Below are positions 23,783 through 33,247 of a stretch of DNA of 64,000 nt, in pieces. The notes under the pieces are model-generated. The model made no database searches. It had not been told where the DNA came from and saw nothing but the letters and a program-made list of their open reading frames with translations. Location of the stretch: positions 1-64,000 of the forward strand of contig NZ_PGEX01000001.1 of the NCBI RefSeq assembly GCF_002797675.1. The letters are read 5' to 3'. Origin of the DNA: Hallerella succinigenes. Its GTDB lineage: Bacteria; Fibrobacterota; Fibrobacteria; Fibrobacterales; Fibrobacteraceae. The first letter of the stretch is position 1; the number at the start of each line of letters is the position of its first letter. The translations under genes were made by a program, and so were the position numbers.

Positions 23783-24603
23783 GCGCCGAGTACGCCCTGA
23801 GACATCTCCTGAAGGCTAGCGGGCTGTCCCGCTCCACGTACTACTACAACCTCAAGGATGGCCCCGACCGCTACGCCGTCGTGCGCAAGCGAATCAAGGC
23901 CATACACGCCCAGAACAAGGGCCGCTATGGCTACCGCCGCATCGTGGCCCAGCTCCGGAACGAGGGCTATGCCATAAACCACAAGACGGTCTATCGGCTC
24001 ATGAAGGAAGAAGGCCTGAAGAACGTGCGCAGGCGCTGCAAGTACCGCTCGTACAAGGGCGAGGTCGGCAAGACCGCCCCGAACAGGCTCAAGCGGAACT
24101 TCAACACAAAGGCCCCCAACAGGAAATGGACTACCGACGTGACTCAGATAAACATCGGCATGGACAAGTGCTACCTGTCGCCGATACTCGACATGTATAA
24201 CGGCGAGATAGTCAGCTACGCAATCTCGGACCATCCGGACCTGAAGATGGTAATGGACATGCTGGACAGGGCATATGCGAAGAAGCGTACCTGGAAGCGA
24301 CTGGTTCTGCACTCGGATTAGGGGTGGCACTACCAGCATGCGATTTACCAGAAATCGCTGAAAGATCATAAAATCATCCAGAGCATGAGCCGTAAGGGCA
24401 ACTGCCTGGACAATGCCATGATGGAGAACTTCTTTGGAATAATGAAGTCAGAGCTTCTCTACCCGAACACGTTCAGAAACATGGACCACTTCAAACAGGA
24501 GCTGAGGAAGTATATCGAATACTACAACAACGACCGGATAAAGCTGCGCCTAAACGGAATGAGTCCGGTACAATACCGGACTCATAACGCTGTTTTATCC
24601 TAA
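23740..24603 (+). pseudogene. IS3-family OrfB with an internal stop
   Basis: The frame reads VVRELSAEYALRHLLKASGL, then an integrase core with RKWTTDVTQINIG. It continues to LVLHSD and a TAG at 24319-24321, then [13 protein letters not shown] and [18 protein letters not shown]. The usual residue at the stop is Gln (HSDQG), so one C-to-T change broke it. The element is probably immobile on its own. Confidence 0.85.
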
Positions 24604-24638
24604 CTTTAAACTGTCCAACTTTTTGGGTTCAGTTCAAG

Positions 24639-24651
24639 TGCGGGTCTTTTT
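24639..24651 (-). terminator. Terminator arm, split by the IS
   Basis: TGCGGGTCTTTTT here and AAAAAAGACCCGCA at 23197-23210 are the two arms of one terminator for the 92-residue gene. The IS at 23218-24631 lies in the loop. Confidence 0.7.
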
Positions 24652-24669
24652 CATAATCCTAACCGAGAA

Positions 24670-24948
24670 TTACTTCGCGAACTTTTCGCTGGCCTTCTGC
24701 ACCTTCGGGTCTGCCTGAGCAGCCTTGATCTTGCGCTTGATGTCTTCTTCAATGCCACGCTTGAGCTTGTTGGCGAGAGCGTCACCAAAACGGTCAGCGA
24801 GGGAATCGGAGAACGGTGCCGCTTTCTTCGGAGCCTGGTTAAACTTTCCAGCCGGACGACGACGAGGCTTTCTTGCAGCGGGTTTCTTGCTTTCAGCGGC
24901 GGTTGCGGTCTTAATTTCGGTGGTTTCTTTCTGTTCGTTCTCAGCCAT
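24670..24948 (-). CDS. Basic Ala/Lys-rich protein, 92 aa
   Basis: I do not recognise this protein. The first half is low-complexity and basic (KKPAARKPRRRPAG); the second half (SDSLADRFGDALANKLKRG) looks like an amphipathic helix. GAGGT precedes the ATG. It could be a nucleic-acid-associated protein. Its terminator is interrupted by the neighbouring IS. Confidence 0.7.
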   Translation of the reverse strand: MAENEQKETTEIKTATAAESKKPAARKPRRRPAGKFNQAPKKAAPFSDSLADRFGDALANKLKRGIEEDIKRKIKAAQADPKVQKASEKFAK

Positions 24949-25155
24949 TTTTTACCTCGGAAGAAGATGTGTATATAAATTTTCAGCGCCCAATTTAGAA
25001 AAAAAAAGTTCATTTTGGGATTATTTGACGTAAAACTGTAGTATAATTCACAAAACGCCCTCCAAAACTTATATTTTACGGACTTTTATACAGACAATCA
25101 CGTAAGGGATTTTTAGTTTTGCGAAGTGTATAAATCTCTACCAAAGAGGATGAGA

Positions 25156-27156
25156 ATGATGAATAAAAAACTTTTGGCCGCAACGCTTGCCCTTTCATGT
25201 GGAATGGCATTTGCGGAAACCGGATTGGAAGGTGGCGCCGATGGTTTGCACCAGCAAAGTGCTAAAACTTTAGGCCAGGGCACGATTTCTGCCGGAATCG
25301 GTGCACAGGGCGTTGTCGATTCCAAGGCCTCCGCCTACAATTACACCTACACAACTGACGGTGAGCAAACAGTCGTTGGAAACTTGATTCCATCCATGTC
25401 CTTTAACGTCCACGCCGCCATCGGTATTTTGGACTGGTTGGACTTCGGCATCGTACTCCCGGTTCACTATGATGACGTATATCCGGATAACGATGGCGAT
25501 TTGTACGGCTGGGGTATCGGCGACTTGCAGACCTGGTTAAAAGTGCGTCTGCCGGTGTTTGATACCACCGACATCGTGAATGTCGCTTTTCTCGGCCAGA
25601 TGTATATTCCTACCGGTGATGACATTTCCGGCATGCGTCCCCGTCACGCTTGGTACGCAAACCCTTATGGCGGAACCAACGCTTACTCTGCAGACGACTG
25701 GGCTTTGGAAGCGAGCCTGCTCTTGACTTTGGATTTCAACAAGATGGGCATTCCATTGCGTTGGAATAACAACATCGGTTACGTTGGAACAATTGGTGAA
25801 GGTTCTAACACAATGCTCTACGGCACGGGCTTGAACTTTACCGCCATCAAGGCCGCAGACCTGTTCCTCGAATACTGGGGCGAAATGCGCATTGAAAAAA
25901 CAACCGAAGTCCACTCTCGCGACCCGCTCCGCGACCCGATGTGGATTACTCCGGGTGTGCGTTTCCACCTCGCTCAGGGGGTGGATCTCGCCTTGGGCTT
26001 CGATCTGGGTGTAACAGCTTTGATTCCAGAAGAAAAGCTTAAGAATAAATATGTTGTTGTTGAAAAACGTGACAACGGCAAAAGTACCAAGTACGCCGTC
26101 GGGGCTCCGATGTACGGCATGTCCGCACTCCTTACCTGGAAGGGCAATCCGTTTAAGGGCGCCAAGGATCAAGATGGTGATGGCGTCGAAGACAACAAGG
26201 ACCAGTGCGCTCACACTCCGGAAGGCGTGAAAGTTGACGAAAAGGGCTGCCCGCTCGATGAAGACGGCGACAAAATCCCGGACTACCTCGACCAGTGCAA
26301 GGGCACTCCGGCTGGTACCGAAGTCGATAGCATCGGCTGTCCGGTCAAGAAGGATACCGCAGCTGCTGATACAGCAAAGCCTGCCGCAGACACCGCCAAG
26401 CCTGCTCCGATTGACACCGCAGCTATCTGCGCCGCAATCTCTGACAGCGATAAGGATAACGTCGCAGACGCTCAGGATAAATGCCCGAATACGCCGGCAA
26501 GAGCCATCGTCGACAGCACCGGTTGCCCGATCGATAGCGATAAGGACGGCGTTGTAGACGGCCTTGACCAATGTCCAAACAATCCAGCAGGAGCCCTTGT
26601 AGACAGCACCGGTTGTCCGGTCGACTCCGATAAGGACGGTGTTCAGGACTATAAGGACAAGTGCCCTAATACTCCGGTAGGTACCAAGGTGGATTCCGTC
26701 GGCTGCACTCTCGATAGTGACTTGGACGGTGTGATCGACGCAATTGATCAGTGCCCGAACACGCTCCAGGGCGTGGAAGTGAACGAAGTCGGCTGCCCGA
26801 TTCGCAAAAAGGAAGACTTGAGCAAGCTCCGCAAGGGCATTCAGTTCAAGCTCAACTCCGCAATCCTCACCAAGAAGAGCTACGGAACCTTGGACGATAT
26901 CGTCGGACTGATGAATAAGTACGAACAGGCTAAGATCGAAGTTCAGGGTCACACCGATAACAGCGGTAAAGAATCCTACAACCAGAATCTTTCTGAACGC
27001 CGCGCTAAGACCGTTGCCGACTACATCATCAAGAAGGGTGTCGCTACAGACCGCGTCCGTGCTGCTGGCTACGGTTCATCCCACCCGGTCGCTGACAACA
27101 AGACGAAGGCTGGCCGCGAAGCGAATCGCCGCGTGGAACTCATCCCGTTTCACTAA
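25156..27156 (+). CDS. OmpA-family protein with TSP3 repeats
   Basis: This 666-residue outer-membrane protein has a signal peptide (MMNKKLLAATLALSCGMAFA), a beta-rich domain (about 21-340), and six or so calcium-binding thrombospondin-type-3 repeats of the form D-x-D-x-DG with paired cysteines. An Ala/Pro/Asp-rich linker (DTAKPAADTAKPAP) divides the repeats. The C-terminal OmpA domain has VQGHTDNSGKESYNQNLSER and ANRRVELIPF and would anchor the envelope to peptidoglycan. AAAGAGGA precedes the ATG at 25156. A terminator follows within 25 bp. Confidence 0.9.
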   Translation: MMNKKLLAATLALSCGMAFAETGLEGGADGLHQQSAKTLGQGTISAGIGAQGVVDSKASAYNYTYTTDGEQTVVGNLIPSMSFNVHAAIGILDWLDFGIVLPVHYDDVYPDNDGDLYGWGIGDLQTWLKVRLPVFDTTDIVNVAFLGQMYIPTGDDISGMRPRHAWYANPYGGTNAYSADDWALEASLLLTLDFNKMGIPLRWNNNIGYVGTIGEGSNTMLYGTGLNFTAIKAADLFLEYWGEMRIEKTTEVHSRDPLRDPMWITPGVRFHLAQGVDLALGFDLGVTALIPEEKLKNKYVVVEKRDNGKSTKYAVGAPMYGMSALLTWKGNPFKGAKDQDGDGVEDNKDQCAHTPEGVKVDEKGCPLDEDGDKIPDYLDQCKGTPAGTEVDSIGCPVKKDTAAADTAKPAADTAKPAPIDTAAICAAISDSDKDNVADAQDKCPNTPARAIVDSTGCPIDSDKDGVVDGLDQCPNNPAGALVDSTGCPVDSDKDGVQDYKDKCPNTPVGTKVDSVGCTLDSDLDGVIDAIDQCPNTLQGVEVNEVGCPIRKKEDLSKLRKGIQFKLNSAILTKKSYGTLDDIVGLMNKYEQAKIEVQGHTDNSGKESYNQNLSERRAKTVADYIIKKGVATDRVRAAGYGSSHPVADNKTKAGREANRRVELIPFH

Positions 27157-27180
27157 TCCGTCTCGTTCTGTAGAATTTGC

Positions 27181-27206
27181 AAAAGCCCCATCCCGTGGGG
27201 CTTTTG
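27181..27206 (+). terminator. Terminator after the OmpA-family gene
   Basis: AAAAGCCCCA and TGGGGCTTTT arms with a short T-run. Confidence 0.85.
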
Positions 27207-27243
27207 TTGTATATATTTTGAGAGAAAATCCTACGAGGAATTT

Positions 27244-27795
27244 ATGAACGAAGAACGTCGAAAGTTGAGAGATGATGTTTACACACAAATGATGCTCGCC
27301 CAGGCGCGCCTGTCGAAAGACGCCAACACGCAGATGGGCGCCGTGCTCGTATCGGGCGATGGTCGCGTTCTCAGCACGGGCTATAACGGTGCCCCGGCAA
27401 GCTTTGACGACGCCACCATCCCGTACACCCGTGAAAAGCAAAAGCTTGCCTACGATCTTTTAGACGCCGACTCAGGCGCCCTCATTTCGCACCACGAGTT
27501 CGAAGCGAACAAGTACCCGTTCATGGTCCACGCCGAAATCAATGCGCTGCATTACGCCCGCGGAAAGGTTCCCCCAGGTTCCAAGCTCTACGTTATCGGC
27601 TTCCCCTGCGAACGTTGCGCTCTCGAAGTTTCCCTGTCCGGCGTCTCGGAAGTTTTCGTCACCAAGGACGATTACGACCCCAAGTCCACGCTCAACAACA
27701 GCCGCGACACAGCCTACTACATGTTCGCTCAAGCAGGCATCATCGTCACGATCTGCGGCAAGCGCATGCGCCCCGTCATTTCTAAGGTTCAGTGA
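27244..27795 (+). CDS. dCMP/cytidine deaminase family protein
   Basis: The 183-residue protein has the zinc-binding HAEINAL and PCERCA motifs of the deoxycytidylate deaminase family (ComEB-like). Such enzymes convert dCMP to dUMP for thymidylate synthesis. A long insertion (PYTREKQKLAYDLLDADSG) lies before the HAE motif, as in ComEB relatives. Single gene with its own ribosome binding site (ACGAGGAA). Confidence 0.85.
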   Translation: MNEERRKLRDDVYTQMMLAQARLSKDANTQMGAVLVSGDGRVLSTGYNGAPASFDDATIPYTREKQKLAYDLLDADSGALISHHEFEANKYPFMVHAEINALHYARGKVPPGSKLYVIGFPCERCALEVSLSGVSEVFVTKDDYDPKSTLNNSRDTAYYMFAQAGIIVTICGKRMRPVISKVQ

Positions 27796-27920
27796 GCTGC
27801 CGAACCCCGTGTCTTTGCGATCGAAGCTTTACAAGACTCTGCAACTTGTTGCAGTAGTCGAGTTATCCTCTCCGAGGAGAACTTATCTAATCGCCACCTA
27901 CTGCATCTCGCTATGACAGC

Positions 27921-27952
27921 AAAAAAGGACTTCGCTTTGCGAAGTCCTTTTT
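27921..27952 (-). terminator. Terminator downstream of tRNA-Pro
   Basis: GGACTTCGC and GCGAAGTCC arms flanked by A- and T-runs, so it can act on both strands. Confidence 0.85.
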
Positions 27953-27953
27953 C

Positions 27954-28027
27954 TCGGGGTAGCCAGATTCGAACTGACGACATTCTGCTCCCAAAGCAGA
28001 CGCTCTACCAGACTGAGCTACACCCCG
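27954..28027 (-). tRNA. tRNA-Pro (anticodon TGG)
   Basis: A 74-nt cloverleaf with a CGGGGTG / TACCCCG acceptor stem, T-loop GTTCGAATC, and anticodon loop TTTGGGA on the stem TCTGC/GCAGA. CCA is not encoded. Confidence 0.95.
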
Positions 28028-28130
28028 TCGGTGTGCAACAAATATAATAAAAACTCGTCCCTTGCGTAAAGTTTTTTCTCAAAGACTCTTCGCCAGTGTC
28101 ATTGCGAAAGGCGCAGTCTTGAAGCATACA

Positions 28131-28158
28131 AAAAGGGCATCGCATGCGACGCCCTTCT
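28131..28158 (-). terminator. Terminator of pgk
   Basis: AGGGCGTCGC and GCGATGCCCT arms followed by TTTTT on the minus strand, 20 bp past pgk. Confidence 0.8.
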
Positions 28159-28178
28159 CTTTTCAAAAGATTTGAAAA

Positions 28179-29435
28179 TTACTTGTCGGTGAGGAATGCA
28201 ACACCCGGAAGGACCTTGCCTTCGAGGAGTTCGAGAGAAGCGCCACCACCGGTAGAGGTGTGGGTCACCTTCTTATCTGCACCGAACTTCTTAGCAGCCG
28301 TAGCCGTATCGCCACCACCGATCACGGTGATTGCGCCAGCTGCAGTCGCTTCGACAATAGCGTCAGCCATCGCCTTCGTAGCCTTTGCGAATGCATCGAA
28401 TTCGAACACGCCAGCCGGACCGTTCCAGACGATCGTCTTAGCGGACTTGATCGCGTCGCAGAAAATTTCCGTAGACTTCGGACCCACATCGAGACCCATC
28501 CAGCCTGCCGGAATGCCTTCGGCATCGGTCACAACCTTGTTAGCGGCAGCGGCGTCGAACTTTTCAGCAGCAACGTAGTCGACCGGAAGAATAATCTTCT
28601 TGCCAGCCTTCTTAGCCTTTTCGAGGAGTTCCGGAACGAGCTTTGCTCCTTCTTCGTCGAAGAGGGAGTTGCCGATTTCGATACCGTCAATCACCTTCTT
28701 GAAGGTGAAAGCCATGCCGCCGCCGATGATGATTTCGTCAGCCTTGTCGAGGAGGTTGTTGATGAGGAGAATCTTGTCAGCAACCTTGGAACCACCGAGA
28801 ATAGCGAGGAACGGACGCGGAGGATTGTTCAAAACCTTGTCGAAAGCCTTGAGTTCCTTGTTCATGAGGAAGCCGGCAGCCTTCTGCGGAAGGTTCACAC
28901 CAACCATGGAGGAGTGTGCACGGTGAGCGGTGCCGAATGCGTCGTTCACATACACGTCTGCGAGCTTGGAGAGAGAAGCGCGGAAAGCTTCGACTGCAGC
29001 CGGATCAGCCTTGATCTTGGTTTCGGTGCCGTCTTCGTTCTTGACCTTTGCCTTGCCTTCTTCTTCGATGTGGAAGCGGAGGTTTTCGAGAAGGATGATT
29101 TCACCCGGCTGAGCCTTGGCACATTCTGCTTCGACTTCTGCACCGCAGCAATCGTTCAAGAACTTCACCGGCTTCTTGATGAGTTCTTCGAGCTTCTTTG
29201 CGACCGGAGCGAGCGAGAACTTAGCGTTCACCTTGCCGTTCGGACGTCCGAGGTGGGAAGCGAGAATCACAGCAGCACCCTTGTCGAGAGCATACTGGAT
29301 GGTCGGGAGAGCGGCTTCGATACGCTTCGTGTTGGTGATTTCACCAGTCACCTTGTCCTGCGGAACGTTGAAGTCAACGCGAATGAAAACGCGCTTGCCA
29401 GCGAGTTCAAGATCTTCAATGGAAAGTTTGGCCAT
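28179..29435 (-). CDS. pgk: Phosphoglycerate kinase
   Basis: The 418-residue glycolytic enzyme interconverts 1,3-bisphosphoglycerate and 3-phosphoglycerate. Seen are the N-terminal RVDFNVP, the substrate-site [31 protein letters not shown], and the nucleotide-site [13 protein letters not shown]. The ATG at 29435 ([10 protein letters not shown]) is chosen since AGAAGG precedes it; an upstream start adds 13 unrelated residues. Monocistronic between terminators. Confidence 0.97.
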   Translation of the reverse strand: MAKLSIEDLELAGKRVFIRVDFNVPQDKVTGEITNTKRIEAALPTIQYALDKGAAVILASHLGRPNGKVNAKFSLAPVAKKLEELIKKPVKFLNDCCGAEVEAECAKAQPGEIILLENLRFHIEEEGKAKVKNEDGTETKIKADPAAVEAFRASLSKLADVYVNDAFGTAHRAHSSMVGVNLPQKAAGFLMNKELKAFDKVLNNPPRPFLAILGGSKVADKILLINNLLDKADEIIIGGGMAFTFKKVIDGIEIGNSLFDEEGAKLVPELLEKAKKAGKKIILPVDYVAAEKFDAAAANKVVTDAEGIPAGWMGLDVGPKSTEIFCDAIKSAKTIVWNGPAGVFEFDAFAKATKAMADAIVEATAAGAITVIGGGDTATAAKKFGADKKVTHTSTGGGASLELLEGKVLPGVAFLTDK

Positions 29436-29483
29436 CGTAGTACCTTCTGTTAGGTTAGAGTTAAAATTTACCAACTGAAATAT

Positions 29484-29514
29484 AAAAAAATCGCCAGTTT
29501 TAAGCGAGCGATTT
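29484..29514 (-). terminator. Terminator of the SDR gene
   Basis: AAATCGC and GCGATTT arms followed by a T-run on the minus strand. Confidence 0.7.
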
Positions 29515-29537
29515 CAGAGCTTTAAGCGCTTACTGCA

Positions 29538-30311
29538 TTACATGCAAGTGTAACCGCCGTCGACCGGCACCATAATACCGTTTACATAGCTCGATGCCGG
29601 AGAAGAAAGGAAAATGGCTGCGGTATCCAGTTCGCCTTCGTTGCCATAGCGTTCCGCCGGAATCATCGTTTTGGCGTTCTGCTGGAAGAAGTCCGAATCC
29701 AAGGTTTCCTGGGTGAGCGGGGTGTAAAAATACCCCGGGCAAATGGCGTTTACGGTAATGCCCTTACTGCCCCATTCCGCGGCGAGCGCGCGGGTGAGGT
29801 TCACCACGCCACCCTTGGCAGCATGATACGGCGCGGAACCGCAGATTTTATTGCCGACGAGGCCGTACATGGAAGCGATATTGATGATGCGTCCGTACTT
29901 CGCCGGGAGCATTGCCTTTTTAGCGACCGCGCGAGCGACCTTAAAGGTTCCGCCAAGATCCACGTTCAATTCACCGTTGAACTGATCGTCCGTAATATCT
30001 TCTGCCGGAGCGACTGCGCCCGTGCCAGCGTTATTCACGAGAACGTCGATGCGGCCAAACTTAACGAGGATTTCATCGACCGCCGCATTCACGCGGTCGG
30101 TGTCCGTAATATCGCACTGAACAGCCATGGTTTCGACGCCGTAGGTTTCCGCGATTTCTTTTGCAACCGCTTCAATCTTTTCTTTGCGACGAGCGAGCGC
30201 GACAATCTTTGCACCCTGATTCGCCAAGGCCTTGGCCATCTGAACTCCAAGCCCCGTGGAGCAACCCGTTACAAGAGCCACACGACCAGTCAAATCAAAA
30301 TAGTTCTTCAT
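29538..30311 (-). CDS. Short-chain dehydrogenase/reductase
   Basis: The 257-residue classical SDR has the cofactor motif TGCSTGLG, NNAG, the active-site YHAAK with a preceding Ser (NIASMYG), and PGYFYTPLT. It most resembles gluconate 5-dehydrogenase-type enzymes, but the substrate cannot be read from sequence. It ends in PVDGGYTCM. Single gene with its own terminator. Confidence 0.88.
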   Translation of the reverse strand: MKNYFDLTGRVALVTGCSTGLGVQMAKALANQGAKIVALARRKEKIEAVAKEIAETYGVETMAVQCDITDTDRVNAAVDEILVKFGRIDVLVNNAGTGAVAPAEDITDDQFNGELNVDLGGTFKVARAVAKKAMLPAKYGRIINIASMYGLVGNKICGSAPYHAAKGGVVNLTRALAAEWGSKGITVNAICPGYFYTPLTQETLDSDFFQQNAKTMIPAERYGNEGELDTAAIFLSSPASSYVNGIMVPVDGGYTCM

Positions 30312-30380
30312 TCTAAATCCTCCGTTGAATGGACTTTTTCAACATAGATAAAAAAGGAAGAAAAAAGTCTTTTTTTATAA

Positions 30381-30419
30381 AAAAAATCCGCCTTGATCCA
30401 AAAGTGACCGGCGGGATTT
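30381..30419 (-). terminator. Terminator of the thioesterase gene
   Basis: AAATCCCGCC and GGCGGATTT arms followed by a T-run on the minus strand. Confidence 0.75.
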
Positions 30420-30435
30420 CTACAAACAAAAAAAT

Positions 30436-30867
30436 TTACCGACTACGGAAATAATCTTTCAAATCTTCCGGAATGGCGATCGGGCGTCCGCGCTTTACGT
30501 CGACCAGAACCCATGTCGTGACCGCCGAAAAAATTTCCTTGCCGTCCGATTTGCGAACAAATTTCGAATGGCGGTTCGTGGAAACCTTGGAATACTCTGG
30601 GACCCATGTCGTGCCGACAATTTCATCGCCCAAAAACGCTTGTGCCTTATATTCCACATGCTGCGTTCGAATCATCCAGGCGCATCCAAGTTCACGCATC
30701 CGAGTAGTTCCACCGGTCACATCGGAGTGTTCGACGGCAATATCTTGAATCCATTCAACACACACAACGTTGTTCAAATGGTTGTTCTGGTCGATCATCG
30801 AATCGTCTACGCGAAATTCCTTGGTATATTCCACAAAATTCGGAATCTGTTCCATGGCTAAATGCAT
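30436..30867 (-). CDS. Acyl-ACP/acyl-CoA thioesterase, hotdog fold
   Basis: The 143-residue 4HBT-type thioesterase has DDSMIDQNNHLNNVVCVEW, where D-x-N-x-H-NN is the usual active-site motif, and the strand HVEYKAQAFLGDEI. It would release free acids from an acyl thioester. The first ATG (30867) fits best because GAGG lies 7 bp upstream. Ends 17 bp before the ABC ATPase gene upstream of it ends, so they may share a transcript. Confidence 0.85.
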   Translation of the reverse strand: MHLAMEQIPNFVEYTKEFRVDDSMIDQNNHLNNVVCVEWIQDIAVEHSDVTGGTTRMRELGCAWMIRTQHVEYKAQAFLGDEIVGTTWVPEYSKVSTNRHSKFVRKSDGKEIFSAVTTWVLVDVKRGRPIAIPEDLKDYFRSR

Positions 30868-30884
30868 TTATGCACCTCTACAAA

Positions 30885-31673
30885 TTATGGATTGTGCGCA
30901 AAACGAGAAAGGAAGGATTGCAAGCGTTCGTTCTTGGACTGTCCAAAAACATATTCCGGAGTTCCCTGTTCCACCACGACGCCGTCATCCATAAACAGCA
31001 CCTGGTTCGCCACATCACGGGCAAAGGCCATTTCGTGCGTTACAATGACCATCGTCATTTCTTCTTTGGCAAGAGCCTTGATGACCTTCAAAATTTCGCC
31101 GGTGAGTTCCGGGTCAAGGGCACTCGTCGGTTCGTCAAAGAAAAGAACCTTTGGATTCATCGCGAGCGCGCGTGCAATGGAAACGCGTTGCTGCTGACCG
31201 CCCGAAAGTTCACACGGAAATGCACGAGCCTTGTCTTCAAGGCCCATTCCTTTGAGCAGGCGCATAGCGCGAATACGGGCGCTGTGCGGTTCGAGTTTTA
31301 AAACGCGGATCGGGGCAAGCGTTATATTCTGCAACACGGTCAGGTGCGGGAACAGATTAAAGTTCTGGAATACGAGACCCGTAGAAAGTCGAATTTCGTT
31401 AAGATCCGCCTTGGGAGCGTAACGGATCGGATCTGAACCGGGGACGACCAAGTTCTTGTTGCAAACGCGAACTTCCCCACCGTCCAAGGTTTCGAGCTGC
31501 GCAATGCAGCGCAGAAGCGTCGACTTTCCCGAACCCGAAGGGCCAATGATCGAGAGCACGTCGCCGCGCTTCATGTCAAACGAAATATCCTTCAGAATCT
31601 GAACTTTCTTTTTCTTCTTGGAATCAAAAAAGGACTTTCTGAGATGTCTAACTTCTAGAATGTGATCTTCCAT
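30885..31673 (-). CDS. Amino-acid ABC importer ATPase
   Basis: The 262-residue GlnQ-type ATPase has Walker A GPSGSGKS, signature LSGGQQQRVSIARAL, Walker B VLFFDEPTSALDP and the switch His in VTHEM. It energises uptake through the permease encoded next. Third gene of a binding protein-permease-ATPase operon read right to left. Confidence 0.95.
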   Translation of the reverse strand: MEDHILEVRHLRKSFFDSKKKKKVQILKDISFDMKRGDVLSIIGPSGSGKSTLLRCIAQLETLDGGEVRVCNKNLVVPGSDPIRYAPKADLNEIRLSTGLVFQNFNLFPHLTVLQNITLAPIRVLKLEPHSARIRAMRLLKGMGLEDKARAFPCELSGGQQQRVSIARALAMNPKVLFFDEPTSALDPELTGEILKVIKALAKEEMTMVIVTHEMAFARDVANQVLFMDDGVVVEQGTPEYVFGQSKNERLQSFLSRFAHNP

Positions 31674-31677
31674 AGCT

Positions 31678-32352
31678 CTACCGGTAATAATTCAACTTGC
31701 GTTCCAAATAACTGAAGAACACCGAAAGGATCAAGTTTGCCACGTAATAAAAGATGCCCGCGACGAACAGCGGAAAGATACTTGCGTAAGCGGCCTGTTG
31801 CTTTTTGGCGAGGGCAAAAAGTTCGGTCACTGCTATCACCTGCGCAAGGGAAGTGTCCTTTACAAGGGTGATCACTTCGTTTGCACTGGCCGGAACGACA
31901 CGTTTTAAAACCTGCGGCAAAATAATGCGGAAAAAGGTTTGCACCTTGGTAAGTCCAAGCATCGTTGCCGCTTCGTACTGACCCTTCGGAATGGCTTCAA
32001 TTCCACCGCGGAAGATTTCCGCAAAGTAAGCGGCATAGTTCACCGAGAATGCAAAGATGACCGCCGGAAAACGGTCAAAAGAAAGGTCTGCATTCATCGA
32101 GCGCGAAAGGTAATACGTTCCAAAGTAAATCGCAACAATCTGCAGCAAAAGAGGCGTACCGCGCATCACGGAAATGTAGAAGGTGACCGGATAACGAATC
32201 ACCTTGTACTTCGACATTTTGAGGACTGCGACAAGCAGACCGAGCGGAATCGAGAAAAAAAGAGTAAGTCCAAAAATCGCAAGGGTCGTTCCAAAACCCT
32301 GTGCGAGAATCGGAAGCAGATTTTGTATTTCGGAAATCACTTGCCAAACCAC
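31678..32352 (-). CDS. Amino-acid ABC importer permease
   Basis: The 224-residue polar amino-acid permease (GlnP/HisM type) has several membrane helices and the coupling EAA-like loop EAATMLGLTKVQTFFRIILP. VMRGTPLLLQIVAIYFG is typical of the family. It overlaps the end of the binding protein gene. Confidence 0.93.
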   Translation of the reverse strand: MVWQVISEIQNLLPILAQGFGTTLAIFGLTLFFSIPLGLLVAVLKMSKYKVIRYPVTFYISVMRGTPLLLQIVAIYFGTYYLSRSMNADLSFDRFPAVIFAFSVNYAAYFAEIFRGGIEAIPKGQYEAATMLGLTKVQTFFRIILPQVLKRVVPASANEVITLVKDTSLAQVIAVTELFALAKKQQAAYASIFPLFVAGIFYYVANLILSVFFSYLERKLNYYR

Positions 32353-33113
32353 TTTGTAGAAATTTCAGCAAACTTGCCGTCTGCCTTCATGGCCGAAAGA
32401 AGACTGTCAACCGTGTCGCGAAGCTTTTGGTCCTTTTTGCGGAAGGCGACTGCGTAAACTTCATCGGAAAGTCCTTCGCTCAGAACCTTAAAGCTCTTGG
32501 AGTTCGAAGTAATCCAGTACTTCGCTACGATTTCATCGAGGAAGACCGCGTCCACGCCGCCCTTGTCCAAGTCGAGAAGAGCGGTCTGGTTGTCGTCAAA
32601 CGAAAGGATTTTCGCGGCGGCTTTGCCGACGTTCGATGCGTCGAGGATTTTTTGAGCGGTCGATCCGTTCTGGACTGCAATCTTTTTGCCGGCGAGAGAA
32701 GCGAGCGTCGAAAGAGAGGCGTCCTTGACGGTAAAGATCATGCGATTGTTGAGGTAAGCACCGGTGAGGTTCATCGCCTTTGCACGGGAGCTGTCCACCG
32801 AAAGACCGTTCCAGATACAGTCGATTTTACCCGTGTTCAGTTCCTGTTCCTTGGCGTCCCAGGAGATCGGCTGCGCGCGCAGCTTAACACCCAAGCGGGC
32901 TGCAACTTCCGTGGCGAGGTCTATGTCGAAACCTACAATCTGGTTGTCCTTGCTGCGGAATCCCATCGGCGGAAAAGAATCGTCCAGGCCGAGCACAAAT
33001 TCACCTGCCTGCTTGACCTTTTCAAGAGACTGATCGCCTTGTTCTTTTTTAGAATCTTCGCCGTTGCAGGCGAAAAGGACGAACGCAGACAAAAGAATCA
33101 ACATTTTTTTCAT
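32337..33113 (-). CDS. Amino-acid ABC importer binding lipoprotein
   Basis: The 258-residue binding protein starts MKKMLILLSAFVLFACNGE, a lipoprotein signal with the lipobox cysteine at about 16. The SBP_bac_3 fold follows (FVLGLDDSFPPMGF, IVGFDIDLATEVAARLG, NQTALLDLDKGGVDAV). It would capture a polar amino acid in the periplasm. The start at 33113 is chosen over an upstream one because the signal begins here. Confidence 0.93.
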   Translation of the reverse strand: MKKMLILLSAFVLFACNGEDSKKEQGDQSLEKVKQAGEFVLGLDDSFPPMGFRSKDNQIVGFDIDLATEVAARLGVKLRAQPISWDAKEQELNTGKIDCIWNGLSVDSSRAKAMNLTGAYLNNRMIFTVKDASLSTLASLAGKKIAVQNGSTAQKILDASNVGKAAAKILSFDDNQTALLDLDKGGVDAVFLDEIVAKYWITSNSKSFKVLSEGLSDEVYAVAFRKKDQKLRDTVDSLLSAMKADGKFAEISTKWFGK

Positions 33114-33212
33114 ATTTGATGTCCTAGTGGAATGTATGTTCAACGGGAATTTAGAAAAAGACTCCGCCCATGCGCACGACGGCCCCGGTAAATACCACGC
33201 TAAACATGAACG

Positions 33213-33247
33213 TTCAGAGTGTCATTGCGAGCGGAACAAAGCAATCA
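33213..33247. repeat. Dispersed GTCATTGCGAGCG repeat
   Basis: GTCATTGCGAGCGGAACAAAG with CAATCACTT resembles a dispersed intergenic element common in many genomes. A partial relative is at 28098. Confidence 0.4.

Larger units (their letters stand above)
23218..24631 (+). mobile_element. IS3-family (IS150-like) element
   Basis: The left end TGAACCCCGAAAGTTGGACA and the right end, complementary to TGAACCCAAAAAGTTGGACA, form 20-bp inverted repeats. It contains OrfA and a broken OrfB. I see no clear target duplication. It sits between the two arms of a terminator. Confidence 0.85.

Noticed and set aside
25537-26952. Long minus-strand frame opposite the OmpA-family gene
   Set aside because: It arises from the repetitive TSP3 coding sequence; no family features.
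28260-29453. Plus-strand frame opposite pgk
   Set aside because: Antisense shadow of a highly biased glycolytic gene.
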